From positions 1-22,866 of the forward strand of contig DAEB01000043.1 of the NCBI GenBank assembly GCA_002495185.1: a stretch of 22,866 nucleotides of DNA, read 5' to 3'. This DNA is from Thermoplasmata archaeon UBA184 (GTDB taxonomy: Archaea; Thermoplasmatota; Thermoplasmata; Lutacidiplasmatales; UBA184). The notes under the pieces were generated by a model. The model was not told the DNA's origin, did not search any database, and worked only from the letters and a program-made list of their open reading frames with translations. This document shows positions 13,426 through 22,196 of the stretch, piece by piece. The position numbers and the translations under genes were made by a program. Numbering within the stretch: the stretch's first letter is position 1; each line of letters starts with the position of its first letter.

Positions 13426-14139
13426 ATGGTGAACGTACCGGTCGCACGGTCCGCCGAGGATGAGAAGGGGTTGTTCCGGATCGCGACCGGCGCCGGAGTC
13501 GGTCTCGCGGCGGCGCTCCTCGTGATCGTGATTCCGATGGGGTTCCTCCTCGTGGCGTCCTACGCCGCGACCGGATTCCTATCGCTCCACCAGACAGCCC
13601 TCGTGGACGCGATCGCGCTCTTGATCCTGGCCGGGTCGCTGCTCTTCCTCTTCTCGCTGTTCCTCTACCGAAGGGGATTCGCCCACCTCCGCAAGGTCGA
13701 CTCCCGCTTCTGGGTCGCCTCCATTCTATGCCTGGTCGGCGCGGTCGGGTTCCTGCTCATCCTGGTCGCGGCGGTGGTGATCGTCGGGTCCGCCGACTCC
13801 TTCCTGGGCTGCCTCCAAGGACGCCCGACCCACGCGTTGAGTTGCTTACGGTCCGGGGAACCCCTCGGAGCGTACACCGCCGTCCTGGGGTTCTGGCTGG
13901 CCTGGCTCGGCGGGGTCGGAATCGTCCTCGGCCTATGGACCGGATCTTCTCGCTACCACACAAGGGAAATGGGGGTTGGGGCCGCGCTCTACGCGGTCTT
14001 GCTGCTCGTGCTGATCGGTCCGTTCGTGTCGCTGGTGGTGTCGTTCCCGGGCGTCGAGTACCTCCTCGTGCTCGTCCCGATCCTCTCGGTCCTGGCTCCG
14101 TACTTCGTGTTCCGCGGCGCCCGCCCTCTCGCCACCTAG
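13426..14139 (+). CDS. Polytopic membrane protein (possibly DUF973-like)
   Basis: A 237-residue protein with six hydrophobic segments at about 22-50, 58-84, 100-125, 147-168, 184-205 and 210-230, so it is an integral membrane protein. The block RRGFAHLRKVDSRF between the second and third helices resembles the archaeal DUF973 membrane family, but this is from memory and uncertain. Two cysteines (in LGCLQG and LSCLRSG) bracket an outside loop and may form a disulphide. AGGTGA precedes the ATG by 6 nt. The upstream 200 nt are unusually rich in repeats. No function is known. Confidence 0.72.
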   Translation: MVNVPVARSAEDEKGLFRIATGAGVGLAAALLVIVIPMGFLLVASYAATGFLSLHQTALVDAIALLILAGSLLFLFSLFLYRRGFAHLRKVDSRFWVASILCLVGAVGFLLILVAAVVIVGSADSFLGCLQGRPTHALSCLRSGEPLGAYTAVLGFWLAWLGGVGIVLGLWTGSSRYHTREMGVGAALYAVLLLVLIGPFVSLVVSFPGVEYLLVLVPILSVLAPYFVFRGARPLAT

Positions 14140-14238
14140 TGCCTCACGGGAAACCGGGAACTCAAATCTCTCGAGCCGCCTCGGGCCCCGCGGCACGGAG
14201 CGGCCTCGACCGCGTTCGCTGCCCGCAGGAGGAACCCC

Positions 14239-14805
14239 GTGTCCGAAGCCCAACCGTCCCAGCTCGAGCGGAGAGAACTCGCGACCCTCGGGGGCGGATG
14301 CTTCTGGTGTACGGAAGCCGTCTTCTCCGAGCTCTCGGGGGTCCTGAGCGTACTGCCGGGCTACGCGGGTGGGACCGTAGCGCACCCGAGCTACGAACAG
14401 GTCTGCACGGGACGCACGGGTCACGCCGAAGTGGTCCAGGTGTCGTTCGACCCTCGCGTACTGAGCTACCGAGACCTTCTCACGATCTTCATGACCACGC
14501 ACGACCCGACGACGCCGAACCGCCAGGGGAACGACGTGGGCACCCAGTACCGTTCGGTGATCTTCTTTCACACCCCCGAACAGCGCGCGACCGCCGAGGC
14601 GGTGATCGCCGAATTGGGGGCCGAGAAGCTGTGGAAGCGGCCGATTGTGACCGAGCTGGCACCCTTCACCGAGTTCTATCCGGCCGAGGAGTATCATCGG
14701 GACTACTTCCGACGCAACCCGGGAAGCGGTTACTGCCGGGCCATCATCGCCCCGAAGGTGGCGAAGTTCCGAAAGGAGTACGCGAGCCGTCTTCGGTCCC
14801 GCTGA
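14239..14805 (+). CDS. msrA: Peptide methionine sulfoxide reductase MsrA
   Basis: A 188-residue MsrA that reduces the S-form of methionine sulfoxide in oxidised proteins, using thioredoxin-type electrons. The active site GCFWC carries the catalytic Cys21 and a second Cys at 24; downstream blocks YEQVCTGRTGHAEVVQVSFDP, GNDVGTQYRS and the C-terminal GSGYCRAIIAPK (Cys166, possible resolving Cys) are all standard. GTG 14239 is chosen because GGAGGA sits 5 nt before it and the protein has normal length. There is no signal peptide, so it works in the cytoplasm. It is a lone gene, 99 nt after the membrane protein, with only weak TATA-like sequence upstream, and it converges with the LysE-type gene. 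Confidence 0.95.
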   Translation: MSEAQPSQLERRELATLGGGCFWCTEAVFSELSGVLSVLPGYAGGTVAHPSYEQVCTGRTGHAEVVQVSFDPRVLSYRDLLTIFMTTHDPTTPNRQGNDVGTQYRSVIFFHTPEQRATAEAVIAELGAEKLWKRPIVTELAPFTEFYPAEEYHRDYFRRNPGSGYCRAIIAPKVAKFRKEYASRLRSR

Positions 14806-14814
14806 CCGCGACGT

Positions 14815-15405
14815 TCAGGTCGGCCCCTCGAGCGCGACGGCCACGAGGAACGCCGCGAATGCGACGATGAGAAGACCGGAGATGATCACCATCCACTTCG
14901 CGACCCTCGGCCGGTTCTCTGCTCCGGCGTGAAGGAGCGCCGGGAAAACGACGATCCAGACCGCGATCGCGCCGAAGAGCCCCACGAACAGGACCCATCC
15001 CCCGAGGTAGGCGAACGCCAGGCCGACCGTGAGCCACCAAACGATCTGGAACGGATTCGAGACCCCGAGCCCGAACGCTGCTCCAAAGGTCGCGAGGCCC
15101 GCCGTCCTCGACGCGGAGGTTCCGGCGGGGCGACGAAGCAAGCTGACCCCGAGATACAACATCACGCCGGCTCCGAGAACGTAGATCCAACGGACGACCG
15201 AAGTGAGGTCGACGGTCGAGTGGAGAAAAAAGACGAGGAGCCCGAGTACGAGGTCGGCGCACATCGCCCCCAAGCCCGCGGTGACCCCGTCGCGGAACGC
15301 GCGCACCGACTGAGCCGCGATGAACGCGTTCATCGGACCCGGCGGGATCGTCAGGGAGAACCCGAGCAGAAGGCCGAATCCGAGGTCGAAGAGGACGTCA
15401 CTCAC
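14815..15405 (-). CDS. LysE/RhtB-type amino-acid exporter
   Basis: A 196-residue membrane protein with about six helices and the family signature IPPGPMNAFIAAQSVRAF in the first loop (residues 20-37). This family exports amino acids or related small molecules across the cytoplasmic membrane; the substrate cannot be read. Length matches the usual ~200 residues. The GTG at 15405 is chosen because AGGAAGG sits just upstream; a TTG at 15429 would add eight residues with no better site. It follows the small membrane protein gene on the same strand with a 67-nt gap and could share its transcript. Confidence 0.88.
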   Translation of the reverse strand: MSDVLFDLGFGLLLGFSLTIPPGPMNAFIAAQSVRAFRDGVTAGLGAMCADLVLGLLVFFLHSTVDLTSVVRWIYVLGAGVMLYLGVSLLRRPAGTSASRTAGLATFGAAFGLGVSNPFQIVWWLTVGLAFAYLGGWVLFVGLFGAIAVWIVVFPALLHAGAENRPRVAKWMVIISGLLIVAFAAFLVAVALEGPT

Positions 15406-15472
15406 GGACCTTCCTGTTCTCTCCCACAATCCCCGATAGTCGCACGGGGACCGACGACGCCGACGAGGGGAG

Positions 15473-15859
15473 CTATCCCGGGGGTGGCACTCGATGCGCC
15501 TCGACCACGAACACCGACGGGGTCGGGGGTTTCCAGACGAGCGCGAGGATCCCCCCGATCAACGTCAGGATGAACCCGATGACGAATCCGCCGAGCGCGA
15601 CGACGATGCTGACGAGAGCGAAGATGATCGCGAGCGCGCCCCAGAGCGAGTGGAGAGAAGGGACAGCGACCATCAGGACGCCGACCAGGATCGTGAGCAA
15701 GCCGAGCGCGAGCCCGAGGAGGAACACGTCGCTCTTGACCCCGAAGACCGCGAAGATGACGCCGATCAGCGCGAACGCGAGCCCGCCCACGAGGATGAAC
15801 AGTCCGCCCAGGATCGTCAGGACCCCCGCGCCCACCGGCCGCGCCATACCGTTCGTCAT
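15473..15859 (-). CDS. Small four-helix membrane protein, unknown function
   Basis: A 128-residue protein that is almost entirely hydrophobic, with four membrane segments (about 8-32, 38-58, 60-82 and 85-108) and a short polar tail. The opening ARPVGAGVLTILGGLFILVGG resembles small archaeal membrane proteins that begin MxRPTGVTIL, so the true start may be the second ATG at 15847. A CTTTTC element at 15871-15876 is centred 26 nt before that ATG, similar to the CTTTTC element before the cyclophilin. I have kept the longer frame (ATG 15859). It diverges from the MOSC gene, with 136 nt shared upstream. No function is known. Confidence 0.7.
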   Translation of the reverse strand: MTNGMARPVGAGVLTILGGLFILVGGLAFALIGVIFAVFGVKSDVFLLGLALGLLTILVGVLMVAVPSLHSLWGALAIIFALVSIVVALGGFVIGFILTLIGGILALVWKPPTPSVFVVEAHRVPPPG

Positions 15860-15943
15860 GCGTGCGCGGAGAAAAGCTCGTCACCCGGCGCATCGGGCGC
15901 GGGGAAGCGGCGAACCACGAGACCCTCGGCCTGAACCACTACC

Positions 15944-15950
15944 CTTTAGG
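15944..15950 (+). promoter_or_regulatory. TATA-like box for the MOSC gene
   Basis: CTTTAGG centred about 49 nt before the ATG at 15996; the resulting leader would include GGGAGGT (15979-15985). Confidence 0.4.
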
Positions 15951-15995
15951 GGAGCATAGTCGTTCGCCGAGAGGAACAGGGAGGTAGGTGCCGTA

Positions 15996-16499
15996 ATGGA
16001 GACTGAACCCCGGTCGACCGGTCGCGTCTACGAACTTCACCAGAAGGCGGAGGCCCGGGGAGAGCACGGCCTCCCGAAGCCCTCTATCCCAATGATCGCC
16101 GTGACGCGTGCGGGAGTCCGAGGAGACTTCAACCGTTATCGCCACGAAGAGAAGGACGACGACCCTGCGATGGCGTTGCTGCTCATCCCGCGAGAGACGT
16201 TGACCGACCTCTCGGCCGAGGGGTGGCCGGTCCGTCCGGGGGATCTCGGGGAGAACATCACGACCGAGGGAATCCCGTACGGCGGTTTCGCGCCGGGGAT
16301 GCGGTTTCTAATCGGGGGAACCGTTATCGAAATCACCAAGCCGTGCACCCCCTGCGACAACCTGTTCCTCCTACCGTACGTCGGCGTAGAGCGCGGTGCC
16401 GAGTTTCTGAAGGTCATGCTGGGCCGCCGGGGCTGGTACGCACGGGTCGTCACCGACGGCTCGATCTCGACCGGGGACCGCGTCGAGCGGGTCCCCTGA
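15996..16499 (+). CDS. MOSC domain-containing protein
   Basis: A 167-residue stand-alone MOSC (molybdenum cofactor sulfurase C-terminal) domain. Signature blocks are RPGDLGENITTEG (about residues 81-93), ITKPCTPCDN with the conserved Cys of the family, and the end GRRGWYARVVTDGSISTGDRV. Such proteins bind or use sulphur-carrying molybdenum cofactor, or act as small reductive enzymes of the YiiM/mARC group. It is cytosolic. The moaA gene 3.3 kb upstream supports molybdenum or tungsten cofactor use in this organism, but the two genes are not in one operon. The ATG at 15996 has GGGAGGT 10 nt upstream. The frame contains a GGTCGACC palindrome at 16012. Confidence 0.88.
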   Translation: METEPRSTGRVYELHQKAEARGEHGLPKPSIPMIAVTRAGVRGDFNRYRHEEKDDDPAMALLLIPRETLTDLSAEGWPVRPGDLGENITTEGIPYGGFAPGMRFLIGGTVIEITKPCTPCDNLFLLPYVGVERGAEFLKVMLGRRGWYARVVTDGSISTGDRVERVP

Positions 16500-16566
16500 G
16501 TCCCTTCCCTCCCGCGCGCTCCCTCTCGAGGGAAGCCGTACCGATATCGCAAACGCCGAGCGAAGG

Positions 16567-16575
16567 TTTCTATAG
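16567..16575 (+). promoter_or_regulatory. TATA box for the large surface protein
   Basis: TTTCTATAG centred 30 nt before the ATG at 16601, predicting a leaderless mRNA. This is the main reason for choosing that ATG and not the longer open frame starting inside the MOSC gene. Confidence 0.6.
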
Positions 16576-16600
16576 TGCGACGCCTCGTGACTGGGCACCT

Positions 16601-19600
16601 ATGTTGCCCGCGTCCCGTCTCCGGGTGAGCGTTTGGTTGCTGCCGATCGTCGTGGTCGTCTGTGCCCTGATGATGCTGCCCTCAGGGGCAGTTCTGGGAG
16701 GCGCACGTGCTCAAGCGGTGTCCCAGGGAGGCTCGACCGCCGCTTCTCCGCTCGCGGCCGTGAGTCCTTCGGCATCCTCGGGCCACCCCATCACACCTTC
16801 GAACGCCGCTGCCTCCTCGCCGTGGAGCCAGCAGTCTTCGAGCTCGTCGGGCATTACGCTGAGTTCTGCCAAGAACGCCCAAGAGTACGCATCGGCCTTG
16901 CGAAGCGTCGCCTCCCAGCCGGGAAACTCGATCAGTAGTTCCCTGAGCTCGCTCGCCGGTCTGATCGCCTCCGGCAAGGTCTCTCCCTCCTCCGTCTATC
17001 TCCCGAACCTGAATCTTCTCGAATCCGGCCACCACGGCCAGCCCGTCGGCTCCGGGTACGTGTCGAACCCCGCCCCGATGGGAATCGGGGACATTGGCGT
17101 GGGCGCGACCCCCTACGTGTACAACACATCTCACTTCGCGGGGTCGCTCACCCTCGACGCGGCGAACGGCACGTATCCGGGAGCCTACTACTTCATCACC
17201 CCACCGGCGGCGACGGGCGGGTCGTACAACTCCCCGTACTACATCGGTGTCCAGCTCAACACCGTCACGTACAACATCTCCATTCCGGGCGACAACGCGA
17301 GCTCGTTCTGGACCCAGAACGTGCTCACGATGAACGGCAACTGGATCACGTTTGAGGACAACGTCTGGAACTTCACCGGGAGCTCCCTCCTCCCCGGTAC
17401 TTTCTATGCCTACAACGGCACGCCCGTCTACCCGGTCTTCTACTACAAGTACGGCCCCTCGGTCCCCCTTCGGTTCCCCGTGACCATCGACCTCTACAAC
17501 AACGTGAGCGTCGTCAACAACCGGGACATGGTGACGTTCGGATACCGGGTCGTGGACTCGGCCGGAACGTTCCAGGGAATCTACGACAACGTCACGTTCA
17601 ACAACTACTGGTACCCGATGGCCCCCGCCCACAAGCCGGTGTTCCAAGTCAACGGCAAGTACACCTCCCCGCTCGGCCTCGACTACGACGCGGAGTTGGT
17701 CTGGTGCGGGCCGGGCGGCGGCTCGAACGCCGTGATCAACAACCTGACCGGCACGGAGACCCTCCAGTACTCGAACGTGACGAGCGGCGGCTGGAAGACC
17801 GTTCCGTCGGCCTACGACTTCGGTGCCGACACGGGCGAGACCGCGATCGGAGTCGCCGAGACGTGGGCGCCGGGCGGCACCGTCACGATGAGCGCCGGTC
17901 CTTCTCTCCTCTACGGGATGTGGAACACGCCGGCCACCATCCAGGCCTCCTCGGGTCAGATCGAGTTCCAGGGAAAGATCAACACTCCCCAGTGGGGCTT
18001 CGTCTTCATGGGAGACGGCCTGTGGTACTGGAACCAGTCCTGGGTGCCGACCAACTCCCTCGGCCAATTCCTGACGTACCTTCCCCCCAAGAACAGCGTC
18101 TTCCCGATCCTGGGGTCCTACTACCTGTGGGGGTTGGCGGACGGATACTCCCGCTGGCAACAGAACTACGCGGCTAGCGCCACGGGGCTCGTCATCAACC
18201 TCGCGACCGCGGCGGATTACACGGAACCCCTCTACCTCAACGGCAACGCTCAGGCCGAGAATGCGGCCAGCGTGCTGATGGGCTGGGTGAGCGGGCCGGT
18301 GAAATTCCTCGGGTTGACCGTCCTCACGGGCTACAACAACGGCTCGTCCCCGGATGCCCAGTTCTTCGACCACCTGAACGACTGGGGCTTCGTCTCGTTC
18401 AACATGTTCCAGGCCACCGGCGTTACGGACGTGTTGAATGTCTCGGGCATGACCCAAGGGTTCAGCGAGGCCGGCCCGAGCTTTGAGTCGTACTACATGG
18501 ACGGGCCCTCGATCGGCTCGCCGCCGACGGTTCTCGGGATCTTCCCCGCGGTGACGAACAGTCTACCTCAGTACGGGTCCATCGTCGCCTTCTATTCGGA
18601 CACCCACGTCCAGGTCTGGAGACAGCTCGCCGAGGGATACTTCGCGGGATCCTACTTGGACCCCTCGGGGTACTACGCGCTGAACCCGGCCGGTGGGGCG
18701 GTCGTCGCGTGGAACGACCCTGGAGTGTACGTCAACGGCACGGTGTCCGAATACGGATCCTTCGGAGCGTACCTCGCCGCGTCCCCGCATGCCAATGTCA
18801 CGGACGTGATCTCGGTCTTCGGCGCGAACGCGGTCAGCTTGGCCGGCTCGAACTACGCCAACGTGAAGAACCTCGAGACCGCGGCCAGCGTGTCGTGGCA
18901 CAACGGCGAAGGGACGATCGACGAGCTCACGTTCGGTATCTATGACGTCGGGAGCTCCCACGGCTTGTTCCAGAACATCCTCGCCGAGGAGGGCGCCACC
19001 GGCTACTACGGAGCCGGGTCGTCGGACTCGCGGGTCAACAACCTGGAGGCCGGGTTCTTTGCGTCCAACATCACTCACTCCGGACTGCCGACCTTGAACA
19101 CGGCGGGATTCTCGGTGGGTGCGTTCCTTTCGGGGACGACCGGTATCACCGTGAACGACACGTACATCATCGGCGGGGCCATCGGGGTGGAGGCGTTCGG
19201 CGCGAGCGGGACGACCATTACCAACGCGCTCGCGGACGGAGGCTTCAGCCAGGCGACCCTCGTCTACCTCGACGGCGCTTCGTACACCAACGCGAGCAAC
19301 ATTTCGATGTACGATTCCTACCTCGGCGGCGTTTGGGCGTTCTCGGGGAACACCACGTTCAACTCGGTGACCCTCTACGACAACTACGACGCGATGTTCG
19401 GAGAGGCCAACTACATGACCACGTTCAACTGGGTCAACGAGACGAGCAGCTACAATGAGGGCATCGCGGACGCGTTCTCGTCCCACGAGACGTTCAACAC
19501 CGTGAGCAACATCGCCATCCCCTACAGCAGCACTTATGCTATCCAGCTCGAGGACACCACCGACTCGGCCATCAACGGGCTGAGCTCGACCTACGGTGCC

Positions 19601-21244
19601 TACGGGGTGTGGATCGGCGGACCCTCGACCGGGGACACGGTTACGAACACCATGGTCTACGACGCGACCGGAGTGACCGTGGAGGACGGCTCGGGAGTCA
19701 CCATCAACACGGTGTCGGCGGACTCCGACTCCACGGGCGTGGAACTGTACAGTTCGGACACGACCGTCGTGAACGGGGTGACGGCCACCAACGACTCGCT
19801 CGGAGTCTATGCCGACCCGTCGACCCAACTCACCATCTCGAACGTCGTCGCAGGGTCGTTCTCGCTCGGAGTGGAGGTCTATGAGTCCACCGACGTCATG
19901 ATCTCCACCGTGAGCGCGTCCGACTTCTCGATCGGCGCGTACGTGGAGTCGTCCACGGTCGTGACGATCTCGGGAGTCACCGCCACCGGAACCGCTCCGG
20001 CGGCGAGCCCGTACGTCAACTCGTCCTACTGGGACCTCCCGGTCTCCGCGGTGGTGTTGGACGGCAACACGGCCGTCACCGTCTCGGGCGTCACGACGAC
20101 CAACTACGGGGCCGCCGTCTACGACTTCGATTCCGACGGCCTCTACATCTCGGGAGTGAGCTCGACTGGCGACTACTACGGAGTCGTCTTCGATGGCACC
20201 TACGCCAGCACGGTCACCGGGAGCACGTTCACCACTGATGTGAGCTACGCGGTCGATATCCTCTCGGGCGAGGACAACACGGTCTGGGGGAACGTCTTCA
20301 CGGGGAACAACGGCGCCACCGCGACCTTTAGCCCATCCAATGTCCAGGCGTTCAGCGCGGAGTACAACACGTTCTACGTGTGCACCAACCCGAGCTGCAC
20401 GACGGGGATGGGAAACACCTGGTCCGACTGGCACACCTACGGAGCGAACGGCTACCTGGCCCCCTACCCCATCTCGGCGGTCGCGTTCGACCTGTTCCCG
20501 GTGGGCCCCCAGGAGACGTTCACCGTGTCGTTCACGGAGACGGGGCTGTTCGCCGGGACGACCTGGTCGGTGACGCTGAACGGGGTCACGATGAGCTCGA
20601 TGTCGCCGGTGCTCAACTTCACCGAGACGATCGGGACGTACTCCTTCATGGTGAGCCCGGTCTCCGGCTACTCGCTCACGCCCTCGAGCGGCACCGTGAC
20701 GGTGTCGGGAGCGAACTACTCGGTCCCGCTCACCTTCACGCCGATCCCGCCCTCGAAGTACGCCGTGACGCTGACGGAGAGCGGACTCTCGTCGGGGGCG
20801 GTCTGGTCGGCGACCGTGAACAGCGTGACCCAGTCGACCTCGGGTACGTCGCTCGTGTTCTACCTCGTGAACGGGAGCTTCACCTACTCGTTCAACGTGG
20901 TGTCGGGCTACACGCTCGGGACGAACTCCTCGGGGAGCGGGACGATCGCGGGAACGCCGATGAGCTTCGCCGCGACTTACACTCCGACCTCGACGCCGTC
21001 GTACGTCCAGACGGGAACGTTCAACAACTGGCTCGCGGTGGCGCTCGCGGTCGCCGTGATCGCCCTCGTCATCGGCCTCCTCGCGATGTTCCTGCGGCGA
21101 CGCAAGGAACCCTCATCGTCGGGAGCGCAGGCCTGGACCCCGCCCTCGGGAACCTCGAGTGGCGGGGCCCCGGGCGGAGAGGGCGCCGGCGGGTCGGGCA
21201 GCTGGAGCGAAGGGCCACCGGCCGGGGGATCCCCACCGAGCTAG
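16601..21244 (+). CDS. Thermopsin-like surface protein with beta-helix and Ig-like repeats
   Basis: A 1547-residue exported protein. Residues 1-39 form a signal peptide (a basic start, then WLLPIVVVVCALMML). A Ser-rich linker follows. About 150-560 resemble thermopsin (MEROPS A5 acid peptidase): PAPMGIGDIGVG near 155, a Tyr/Asn-rich beta core, FEDNVWNF near 251, and DMVTFGYRV near 309. About 590-1275 form a right-handed beta-helix with short repeats such as VTISGVTAT, as in NosD/pectate-lyase-like proteins. Two Ig-like repeats open with VSFTETGLFAGTTWSVTLNG (near 1309) and VTLTESGLSSGAVWSATVN (near 1388). A final helix (about 1475-1498), RRRK and a Gly/Ser/Pro tail anchor it in the membrane with a short inside end. 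Many N-glycosylation sequons are present. Protease activity is an inference; the catalytic residues of thermopsin are not settled enough to check. Confidence 0.88.
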   Translation: MLPASRLRVSVWLLPIVVVVCALMMLPSGAVLGGARAQAVSQGGSTAASPLAAVSPSASSGHPITPSNAAASSPWSQQSSSSSGITLSSAKNAQEYASALRSVASQPGNSISSSLSSLAGLIASGKVSPSSVYLPNLNLLESGHHGQPVGSGYVSNPAPMGIGDIGVGATPYVYNTSHFAGSLTLDAANGTYPGAYYFITPPAATGGSYNSPYYIGVQLNTVTYNISIPGDNASSFWTQNVLTMNGNWITFEDNVWNFTGSSLLPGTFYAYNGTPVYPVFYYKYGPSVPLRFPVTIDLYNNVSVVNNRDMVTFGYRVVDSAGTFQGIYDNVTFNNYWYPMAPAHKPVFQVNGKYTSPLGLDYDAELVWCGPGGGSNAVINNLTGTETLQYSNVTSGGWKTVPSAYDFGADTGETAIGVAETWAPGGTVTMSAGPSLLYGMWNTPATIQASSGQIEFQGKINTPQWGFVFMGDGLWYWNQSWVPTNSLGQFLTYLPPKNSVFPILGSYYLWGLADGYSRWQQNYAASATGLVINLATAADYTEPLYLNGNAQAENAASVLMGWVSGPVKFLGLTVLTGYNNGSSPDAQFFDHLNDWGFVSFNMFQATGVTDVLNVSGMTQGFSEAGPSFESYYMDGPSIGSPPTVLGIFPAVTNSLPQYGSIVAFYSDTHVQVWRQLAEGYFAGSYLDPSGYYALNPAGGAVVAWNDPGVYVNGTVSEYGSFGAYLAASPHANVTDVISVFGANAVSLAGSNYANVKNLETAASVSWHNGEGTIDELTFGIYDVGSSHGLFQNILAEEGATGYYGAGSSDSRVNNLEAGFFASNITHSGLPTLNTAGFSVGAFLSGTTGITVNDTYIIGGAIGVEAFGASGTTITNALADGGFSQATLVYLDGASYTNASNISMYDSYLGGVWAFSGNTTFNSVTLYDNYDAMFGEANYMTTFNWVNETSSYNEGIADAFSSHETFNTVSNIAIPYSSTYAIQLEDTTDSAINGLSSTYGAYGVWIGGPSTGDTVTNTMVYDATGVTVEDGSGVTINTVSADSDSTGVELYSSDTTVVNGVTATNDSLGVYADPSTQLTISNVVAGSFSLGVEVYESTDVMISTVSASDFSIGAYVESSTVVTISGVTATGTAPAASPYVNSSYWDLPVSAVVLDGNTAVTVSGVTTTNYGAAVYDFDSDGLYISGVSSTGDYYGVVFDGTYASTVTGSTFTTDVSYAVDILSGEDNTVWGNVFTGNNGATATFSPSNVQAFSAEYNTFYVCTNPSCTTGMGNTWSDWHTYGANGYLAPYPISAVAFDLFPVGPQETFTVSFTETGLFAGTTWSVTLNGVTMSSMSPVLNFTETIGTYSFMVSPVSGYSLTPSSGTVTVSGANYSVPLTFTPIPPSKYAVTLTESGLSSGAVWSATVNSVTQSTSGTSLVFYLVNGSFTYSFNVVSGYTLGTNSSGSGTIAGTPMSFAATYTPTSTPSYVQTGTFNNWLAVALAVAVIALVIGLLAMFLRRRKEPSSSGAQAWTPPSGTSSGGAPGGEGAGGSGSWSEGPPAGGSPPS

Positions 21245-21287
21245 GGAGCCGTCAGGACGCTCTCGAGCGGATCAACCCTTTCCTTCC

Positions 21288-21309
21288 CCCGGGCCCCTCG
21301 GGGCCCGGG
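21288..21309 (+). terminator. GC hairpin after the surface protein gene
   Basis: CCCGGGCCCC and GGGGCCCGGG are perfect inverted copies separated by two bases; a 9-bp stem with a CTCG tetraloop is the likely fold. It lies 44 nt after the stop and is followed by a mildly T-rich stretch. It may protect or end the surface-protein mRNA in the 144-nt convergent gap before ribA. Confidence 0.45.
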
Positions 21310-21388
21310 AGGGTCTTGTTCTACTTCGGAAAGGATCGATCCCGTCCGGGGTTTCGCGAACGCCCTTGCGGGCCCGCGAACACGGTCG

Positions 21389-22090
21389 TTACTTCGTGGA
21401 GAAGGCGGAGAGGTCGTCGTCCTGCTCCACCTCGAGGAGGTGGCCCATTCGGTCGCGCTTCGTCTCGAGGTACGGCCGGTTCACCGGGTTCGCGGGAATC
21501 TCGACCGGCACGCGACCGGAGATCTGGATTCCGTGGCGCTCGAGGTCCCGCACCTTTTCCGGGTTGTTCGTGAGGATCTGAATGGAACGGATGTGGAGGG
21601 CGTTCAGCATGTGGGCCGCGATCTCGTAGTCGCGCTCGTCGGGCCGGAAGCCGAGGAGTTCGTTCGCCTGGACGGTGTCGTAGCCCGCGTCCTGGAGCTG
21701 GTAGGCGCGGATCTTGTTGACGAACCCGATCCCGCGCCCTTCCTGCCGGAGGTACAGCACGACCCCCCGCTCCATCTGGCCGATCCTCTCGAGCGACTCG
21801 ATCAGCTGGTCCCGACAGTCGCAACGGAGAGAACCGATCGCATCCCCGGTGAGGCACTCCGAGTGGACCCGGACCGGGACATCGTTCTGCCCCACCACGT
21901 CCCCATGGACGAACGCGGCGTGGTCCTTCTTGTCGAGGCAATTCTCGAACGCGACCACCTGATAATCGCCGAACCGGCTCGGCAGGCGAGCGAGGGCGCG
22001 GATCCGGACGCAGTTGTCCGGGGCCCCCTCGCATCGGTGCTCGTCCCCTTCCTGGAGGAGCCGTTCGGCGGTCGCGCTCGGGATCCCCAT
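21389..22090 (-). CDS. ribA: GTP cyclohydrolase II (riboflavin biosynthesis)
   Basis: A 233-residue enzyme that opens GTP to 2,5-diamino-6-ribosylamino-4-pyrimidinone 5'-phosphate, the first committed step to riboflavin. The zinc ligands are Cys79, Cys90 and Cys92 in HSECLTGDAIGSLRCDC, with the same spacing as Escherichia coli RibA Cys54/65/67. RQEGRGIG and TNNPEKV are also present. The ATG at 22090 is chosen because a TATA-like GTTATCA (22121-22127) is centred 34 nt upstream and because the longer open frame to 22174 adds a low-complexity segment. It carries an N-terminal extension of about 30 residues compared with the E. coli enzyme, and no RibB fusion. Most archaea use the unrelated GTP cyclohydrolase III (ArfA), so this bacterial-type form is notable. 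It is preceded by asnA on the same strand with a 106-nt gap. Confidence 0.93.
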   Translation of the reverse strand: MGIPSATAERLLQEGDEHRCEGAPDNCVRIRALARLPSRFGDYQVVAFENCLDKKDHAAFVHGDVVGQNDVPVRVHSECLTGDAIGSLRCDCRDQLIESLERIGQMERGVVLYLRQEGRGIGFVNKIRAYQLQDAGYDTVQANELLGFRPDERDYEIAAHMLNALHIRSIQILTNNPEKVRDLERHGIQISGRVPVEIPANPVNRPYLETKRDRMGHLLEVEQDDDLSAFSTK

Positions 22091-22120
22091 GGCGCTTCGC
22101 GGGGGATGGCCGTCGGGGGC

Positions 22121-22127
22121 TGATAAC
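22121..22127 (-). promoter_or_regulatory. TATA-like box for ribA
   Basis: GTTATCA on the minus strand, centred 34 nt before the ATG at 22090, so ribA probably has its own promoter after asnA. Confidence 0.4.
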
Positions 22128-22196
22128 GATTCAGGGGAAGGGGAAGCGGAGGTAACGGAGGACGGGGGAATCACTCCCGTCCGACCGTCCGTCCGC

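Noticed and set aside
16682..20434. Two very long minus-strand open frames opposite the surface protein
   Set aside because: They are composition artefacts: Val/Arg/Asp/Gly-rich translations with no motif, while the plus strand has clear domains, a signal peptide and an anchor.
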